Below are positions 58,701 through 64,000 of a DNA stretch of 64,000 bases, piece by piece. The notes under the pieces are model-generated. The model made no database searches. It was given only the letters and a program-made list of their open reading frames with translations, and had not been told where the DNA came from. The DNA lies in contig NW_026946672.1 in assembly GCF_035222485.1 (NCBI RefSeq), positions 744,001 to 808,000 of the forward strand. Reading direction: 5' to 3'. The stretch is from Podospora pseudoanserina. Its lineage: Eukaryota; Ascomycota; Sordariomycetes; Sordariales; Podosporaceae. The translations under genes were made by a program, and so were the position numbers. Within the stretch, counting starts at the first letter, position 1. Each line of letters begins with the position of its first letter.

Positions 58701-61258
58701 CAAAAGACTTGAAGTGGTGATGGCCTGCTGGGCAAAGCGCCTCTGGAAGGCACGGCATCCTCAGAACGCTGCCCTTTCTCGTGGTGAAGAGTGGTGGCAT
58801 GTAACTGCAGCGTGACTATAGACCCACATATGGCAGCTCGTGAGTTGTTCGAGACTCATCAAGATCACGCTTCATGGCAGGGTTTTCAGCCCATCTCCTC
58901 CTCTTCACGGATTTCGGCGGCTCAAAGCTGTTGTGCTGGAGAGGAATAACTCGTACAAATACCAGCATGTCCCTATGATGTGAAGGTTGTGCCTGACGCT
59001 CCTCTATTCACATGACAACACCATCATTGATCCAGATTATTTGATCCAGCCAAGGCCTGATATTCATCCCTCGACTTGACTACAATCTTGGCTTCAGTCT
59101 CAACCCACTCTGAGAAGTCTCCCCGGGCACTCGCCAAGGCTGGCGATAGATCTCGGGGGGGGCAATGAGACCGAACGGGCGAGGAGGCGAGTGGAATTGG
59201 TAAGCGGTAGGACTTTTGGTGGGAGTCATTCAGTCATTCCAGAGTTTCCAAAAAGGCAAAAGAGAGGGCAAAACGCTGAAGAGAAACGCTGGTAAACGCT
59301 AAAAACTCGAAACTCTGAGAAAGGGGGGAACTTTGACCTGTTATTGCCCGGTTGACCAGGTGCATGCAGGACCGCTGTGAGGGGAAAAGCCATGTTCCCG
59401 TCGCAGACTAACGAACGATGGTGGTCGCTGACAGAAATGGTCGCCTGTCAAATCTCAGATGACAGCTGGCGGACAGTGGTCCGAGCACCCTGTAAGGGTT
59501 CTGAAATGAGAGCCAGCTCTTTCTGTCACTTGCTGCGCAACAGGTTGCGTTCCAACAGAGCAGGGAGTCGAGTGACTTGTGGCCGAAGTACCTGGTTTTC
59601 ATTAGTCACTTATAACAGGGTGTGCCACCCAGCCGGAAGAGAGTTCAGAGCAGAACGAACAACCCTCCTCTCTCTCAACTCAAGCTCACAGTTGAGCCTC
59701 TGACGACAATTGAACAAGACTGATTGAATCGACTGTTTATCCAGACTCAAGACAGCCAGCCAACCAGGAACCATTCTCCAAGGCTCAAAGCAAGAGACCG
59801 GGACATCGCCTCCATTGCTTTAGGGACAACCCCTCTTACAACCTCTTAAACAGCTCTGAACCAAGAGATCCCAAGAGCTCCCAAAGCAGTCCATCCCGGC
59901 TTTGTTCCTCGTGGCATCGTCTGCTACTTAGCCGCCATCTCTCCAGGGCCCAGAAGCTTGTCTGTCGATTGTCTTCACTGCACCCGCCGGGCCGGGAACC
60001 TAGCAACTCTTGTTGAGACTTCACTTGTCCCCCAACGAATAGGATCCTATCTTTGAGATCCCATCAAGGCCCACGGGGACAACTCCCATCTCCATACATC
60101 AGCAGAAGCCCAACGACAGCCAGCTCATCCTTCTCCAACAAGTTCAAGTTCCGTCCCGAGGCTCCAGCTGCAGGTCGACCAAATCGGTGTCTTCTTCTGT
60201 TGACGTTTCCAAGGCTTGAGTCTTGAGCGGATTCAGAGTGGATACTGGACGGCCCATCGGCTGATCGAGCAAGTTCCGTTGTGCGAAGAGGGGTGTGAAG
60301 CGAGCGAGGAGCCGGAAGTCGGACAACAACCTAGAAAGACACCAAAAAAGAATAAAAGCTGGTGCCAGTGCCAGCACACCCGACAACCAGCACGACCGAG
60401 AAACAAAACACGAGTTGTCAAGAATTCGGAGCCGGATCAGGATCAGGAACAAATCGCAAAACGCAGGCGTCAGCGTGTGAGTGACGGCAGCCAATCTAGT
60501 CACGGCGTGGACTTGGTCCAACGACAGAAACGCAGCGTGACCTGGTTCAACCCAGAACGGAGGTCGGGGCTGGGTGGAAGCACCTGGCTATTTGTCTCCG
60601 TGCAGGCCCAGAGTCCTAGCGGCGGTCTGCGGACCCCTCCCACCACCACCGGCATTAACATTACATAAAACCCTCCATTCTGCTCTTTTCTTGACACATA
60701 CCCAACCTGTCAACGACCTTCTGCTTATCTCTGACCCTCCCGGAATCTCCCTCGACAATCTTGGTTTTGACACACGAAAATCTGGGGAATCCAACACCTC
60801 ACTCAGCCTTACCTTATCGCTGGGACAGATACCACCGATACCAGATCCCCCCCGTTGAAACGAACGAACAACACCCGGTCCCAACCTGCCGGATCCCGCA
60901 AACCGTTTATTCCAGATGACGCACTGATTGGCGCCCTTCCCCGGCTTTTGTCGAACTGTCACTGCTGTCATCCCACCACCAAAAACTCCAACAGAGTTTA
61001 GGTGTGCATCGCCTGGCATTCCCGCTGCAGCATAGCGCCCTACTGCTGCTGCTTCGCCCCCGCCCAAAATCAGGTACATACTACCTCTTTATCATCTGTC
61101 TGATATCTCCTGCCTCGTCGAGATACCTTGGCCGACGCCTACCGAGCTGTCAGTGCGGCACGGCACCACCCCTATCGACGACAAGCTTTTTGGAGAAGAG
61201 CCAAGTAAGGTCTAACGCCTCTGTTATCTGCCTTAGCCACGAACCGGACAGCAAGGAT
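55797..61258. other. 5.5-kb stretch without a supported gene
   Basis: This is the longest gene-free interval. From 56.4 to 58.1 kb, minus-strand fragments look partly protein-like but do not chain in one frame: AQLIDKFALISIDSLTVGVS near 56700, DEVFLVVRFTSHDINLHGR near 57400, ILLQSCTIRLGFFGVVNLSF near 57650, and AFEILFSVFGEQWELQRLRL near 58000. They may be exons of an unrecognised gene or a decayed one. From 58.5 kb on, ORFs overlap on both strands and look random. The last 1-2 kb probably belongs to the promoter and long leader of the bZIP gene. A short GTAAGG...CCTTAG interval at 61205-61236 could be a leader intron but is only 32 nt. Confidence 0.45.
56437..58097 (-). other. Possible decayed or unrecognised multi-exon gene
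   Basis: Minus-strand pieces at 58097-57915, 57672-57448, 57563-57324, 57302-56967, 56960-56697 and 56709-56437 have mixed, protein-like composition and follow one another in order. I could not connect them with convincing donor and acceptor pairs, and no family is recognised. The DNA is GC-normal. Either several introns were missed, the gene is broken, or the pieces are chance. Confidence 0.2.
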
Positions 61259-62659
61259 ATGTCCGATAAGATGTCTGTCGACAAGAAAGATCCACCTAAA
61301 GACGACCACAGTGAAGTAGAGTCCATGGCGTCCAGCCCGGAAGGAGAGGCGCCTCCAAACAACGCCCCGGCCCAAGCCGAGAACCAGCAGCCCAAGCGAA
61401 AAGGGGGTCGCAAACCTGTACGTACTCTTTTGTGCCCACATCGCCATGTGCTGTGGGTCACGTCTGATCTCATGACAAACGTGTACTAACCGGCAAAGTA
61501 GATCTATGCGACATCTGAGGAGAGAAAGCAGAGGAACCGTCAGGCCCAGGCTGCTTTTCGTGAGCGCAGAACCGAGTACATCAAGCAGCTCGAGGAGGCC
61601 ATCCGCACCCATGAGCAAAACCTGGCTAACCTCCAGGCTGCCCATCGCCATGCTGCCGACGAGTGCCTGATGTTGCGCTACAAGAACTCGCTTCTTGAGC
61701 GGATTCTGCTGGAAAAGGGTATTGACGTGCAAGCGGAGCTGCGTGCTAAAACTGGCAGTCCGAATCTTGGGCCGACTCACATGCCCCAGAACCTGGTTCA
61801 GCCGCCTCCGATCCAACGTGCTATCCTGAACCGCCACCATGCTCGCCGGTCCAACTCCAGCATCGCCCCGAAACTGGAGCCGGGAGCCATCTCGCCGCTG
61901 CCTCCTCCGGTTCACTCTCACGTCTCGGCACTGTCGCCCAAGAGTCGACACACGCCCTCGTCCCACTCGGCCTCGCCCACGGCGACAACCTCGTTTGGGT
62001 CTCAGCATGCTGCCTCACCAGCAACCTCTGACCACATGAACGGCTCTGTTCGGCCCTCGATGGCGCCAGTCAATGGTATGAAGGCACCTCCGCCTCCTCA
62101 TCTGGCCCCGATTCATGGTTTGCCAGGACCTCGCCAAATGCAAATACCCGGAATCCATCAGCCCACGAACCATGCGAGACAGAATGTGACGCAGAGTCCC
62201 GCCGCTTTCTACCCTACGCCATCGTTCCAGAATCATATTGAGCAGCTCGGCAAGTTGTCCCATCTCTTTTCTTTGTCCCCCCTTCGTCCTATAGAACTCT
62301 GTCGTCCTAGGTTTTAATATTTGAATACAGAACAGGAATATGATGCTGCAGCCGACATGATGGATGAAGGTCAGGAGGGTCCTGACACGCCCAACGGCGG
62401 CCCTGGACCCTACCCTGGTCAGCCCTACACTGGTGAGCCACAGTCCATGTCGCTATCATCGCCAGTCACGACGGGCCCCCCTGGGACCCAGGTCATTGCC
62501 GGCCAGTCGCCGATCGACAGCCCTGCTCACACCCAGCAGTCGGCATATCCATCGATGACGCAGCTGCTCGACCCTAGTTATGACTTTGATCCCTTCGGAC
62601 TCAGTGCCAGCATGGCTTTCCCCACTCAGTTTTCGTTTGACACCAGCAACATGCGGTAG
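61259..62659 (+). CDS. bZIP transcription factor, AP-1/Yap-like basic region
   Basis: Three exons are inferred: 61259-61417, 61502-62249 and 62331-62659, giving 411 aa. Intron 1 is 84 nt (GTACGT, GTACTAACC branch, AAGTAG). Intron 2 is 81 nt and begins GCAAGT, so it is GC-AG. Splicing there restores NHIEQL|E|QEYDAAADMMDE. The basic region at about 55-80 (SEERKQRNRQAQAAFRERR) has the N-x-x-A-Q-x-x-F-R-x-R-R pattern of the fungal Pap1/Yap type. It is followed by a leucine zipper and a second helix (ECLMLRYKNSLLERILLEKG). The rest is Pro/Ser/His-rich and probably activating, ending in a FDPFGLSASMAFPTQFSFD motif. It should bind DNA as a dimer in the nucleus. The redox Cys-rich domains of Yap1 are absent, so an oxidative-stress role is not implied. 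Orthologs are widespread in Sordariomycetes. Confidence 0.88.
62250..62330 (+). other. GC-AG intron in the bZIP gene
   Basis: The exon end CTCG is followed by GCAAGT, the standard GC-type donor, and the acceptor is GAATACAG. The flanking reading frames agree only with this join. No GT donor nearby gives the conserved peptide. Confidence 0.75.
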
Positions 62660-64000
62660 TCGCGGACTCCTCAGGTGACGGTGGTACGTTGGAGAGAGTT
62701 CACAGGTCATGGCTCAGCCCATGCCTCAAGACTCCGCTCTGGCGGTGTTCTCCTGTGGAGGACCAAGCTATCGCTGAGGAGGTATTTTTTATGGCTAAAG
62801 TCGGTCAGAGAAGGAAAAAGAAGGAGATGGAAACTTTCAGATGGTTCGGACCAGTTCACATCGGCACAGGCCCAACAAGAGGCTATTACCGCAAAGCGCG
62901 TTTTTTACGATACCCCGGAATCATTGCATTGAACAGCGGAACGACATTTTTCGAGACACCAGCCATTCATCCCGGTTCAGGAACACGATATCTGAGCCGC
63001 CGAATGACCGACGACGTGTTTGTTTTCTTTTCGGATTTTCTCATTATTGTTTCAAAAAGTATTACTGCCGGTTCTGGGTGCATTCGGTTTCAGAAAATCA
63101 CACATCAACATTATACTCGCATATTTCGGAGAAAAAAAATAACTATACCCAGGACGGCGGGCGGCACCATTTGTTTTTATCAGCACACCTGTTCGGCGTC
63201 GAATTTTTGAGGACGCCTGAATCTCTTTTTTCTGGTTCATGAAAAAAAAAAGTTTTGCTCTTTACGAGGTGCATATAGGAAGGGATATTGGTACGGATTA
63301 GGATATACGACATACGACATGGACGACATAACAGCTACTTAATGGGTCCGCGGCTTACTACGACAGTCGCGGTAGGAAAGAAGGACTGGGTGGTGGTCCG
63401 CGCGAGGAGAGGGAAGCATAGACTTGGGCTGCTCGTGAGGGAGCTTTCGGGGTGTGTCATACTCGTATGGCATATGTCGGGATTATCTTTCATAGTTGCC
63501 TCGAATCTGTGGCCCTTTTCACGGAGGGAAGGTATGGCTTGGGGATGAAGGCCCCGTGTCGTCCGTCGGTCCGTTTTTTTACAATTCACCTCACTCAACC
63601 CCTCTTCAGCATTTTCCTCTTGGCCATGTTTTATTCCATGTGTCATGTCGCTTCATGTGTGATGGTTTTTTTTTGGTTTCCACTCTTCTCTGTTTCTTGT
63701 TTCAGGTGTGACCTTTCTGATCACAAAAGCGAGTGTTTGTTCTTGATGGACTTTTACAAGCAAGCAGAACATAAGGGTCAAAAGTTCAGAGGGAGGCTGC
63801 CACACATCTTATGTATTTACAAACTTCTTCTCTCTTGCCACCGGATGGATGACACGGGGTTGGAGGTAGGTCCCTCAACTCTCCTCGTTTTGAATCCGTT
63901 TCATTCCTATCCCACCAACTTGGGCTCTTTAGTAAAGGGTGCAGGCTGGGTACATAGCCAGAGTAAGATATATAATGATGAAAAGAAGTTAGCACAAGTT
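62660..64000. other. 3' region of the bZIP gene and intergenic DNA
   Basis: It has T-rich and A-rich homopolymer runs (63130, 63240, 63670), as in fungal 3' UTRs. ORFs at 62675-63242 overlap in two frames and are not supported. Nothing further is recognised up to the window end. Confidence 0.5.

Overview
The window reads as a nuclear contig from a filamentous ascomycete, most likely a Sordariomycete (Sordariales-like). The evidence is the small introns (mostly 46-92 nt, GT-AG with CTAAC/CTGAC-type branch sites), GC-balanced exons with C-rich third positions, long low-complexity Pro/Ser/Gln tracts, and genes belonging to Pezizomycotina-wide or Pezizomycotina-specific families. No tRNA, rRNA, CRISPR array, complete transposon, or retrovirus- or virus-like element was recognised.

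Left part (1-9.7 kb) is gene-poor and decaying. A Clr5-domain/ankyrin-repeat gene (186-4024, +) has about five frame or stop disruptions. A lineage-specific ORF with an internal ~22-residue repeat (about 8140-6891, -) is also out of frame in at least two places. Between and after them is DNA with TAGGTAGG-type microsatellites.

The core (9.7-55.8 kb) carries intact genes. These are a secreted/type-I membrane Cys-rich protein (9721, +), a conserved hypothetical (12063, -), a polytopic membrane protein (14267, -), an EB1/Bim1 microtubule plus-end protein (15629, +), a Vam7-type PX-SNARE (17675, +), a two-TM coiled-coil protein (21973, +), a HET-domain protein with a C-terminal membrane region (29077, -), an 1852-aa DIP2/CPS1-type adenylate-forming protein (36613, -), a protein with a Cys/His-rich core (38285, +), a class II cAMP phosphodiesterase (42419, +), a mid2-like single-pass membrane protein (about 48054, -), a flavin-reductase-like protein (49721, +), a LIM-domain protein (51065, +) and a basic nuclear-looking protein (55796, -).

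The right end (55.8-64 kb) is a long stretch without a recognisable gene, leading into a bZIP transcription factor of the AP-1-like type (61259, +). Its last intron is GC-AG.

Functionally this is an ordinary chromosomal neighbourhood (membrane traffic, cytoskeleton, cAMP signalling, lipid adenylation, non-self recognition), not a biosynthetic cluster or obvious defence island. The points most worth a second look are: a histidine where the Vam7 SNARE motif should carry its zero-layer glutamine; an in-frame TAG in the LIM gene; the GC-AG intron in the bZIP gene; a 684-nt intron that splits the phosphodiesterase just before its Gly-rich start; a small two-TM ORF 61 nt past Vam7; the HET domain joined to a membrane region; and the broken ankyrin gene beside long intact ORFs. 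All exon boundaries were inferred by eye from splice signals and reading-frame agreement.
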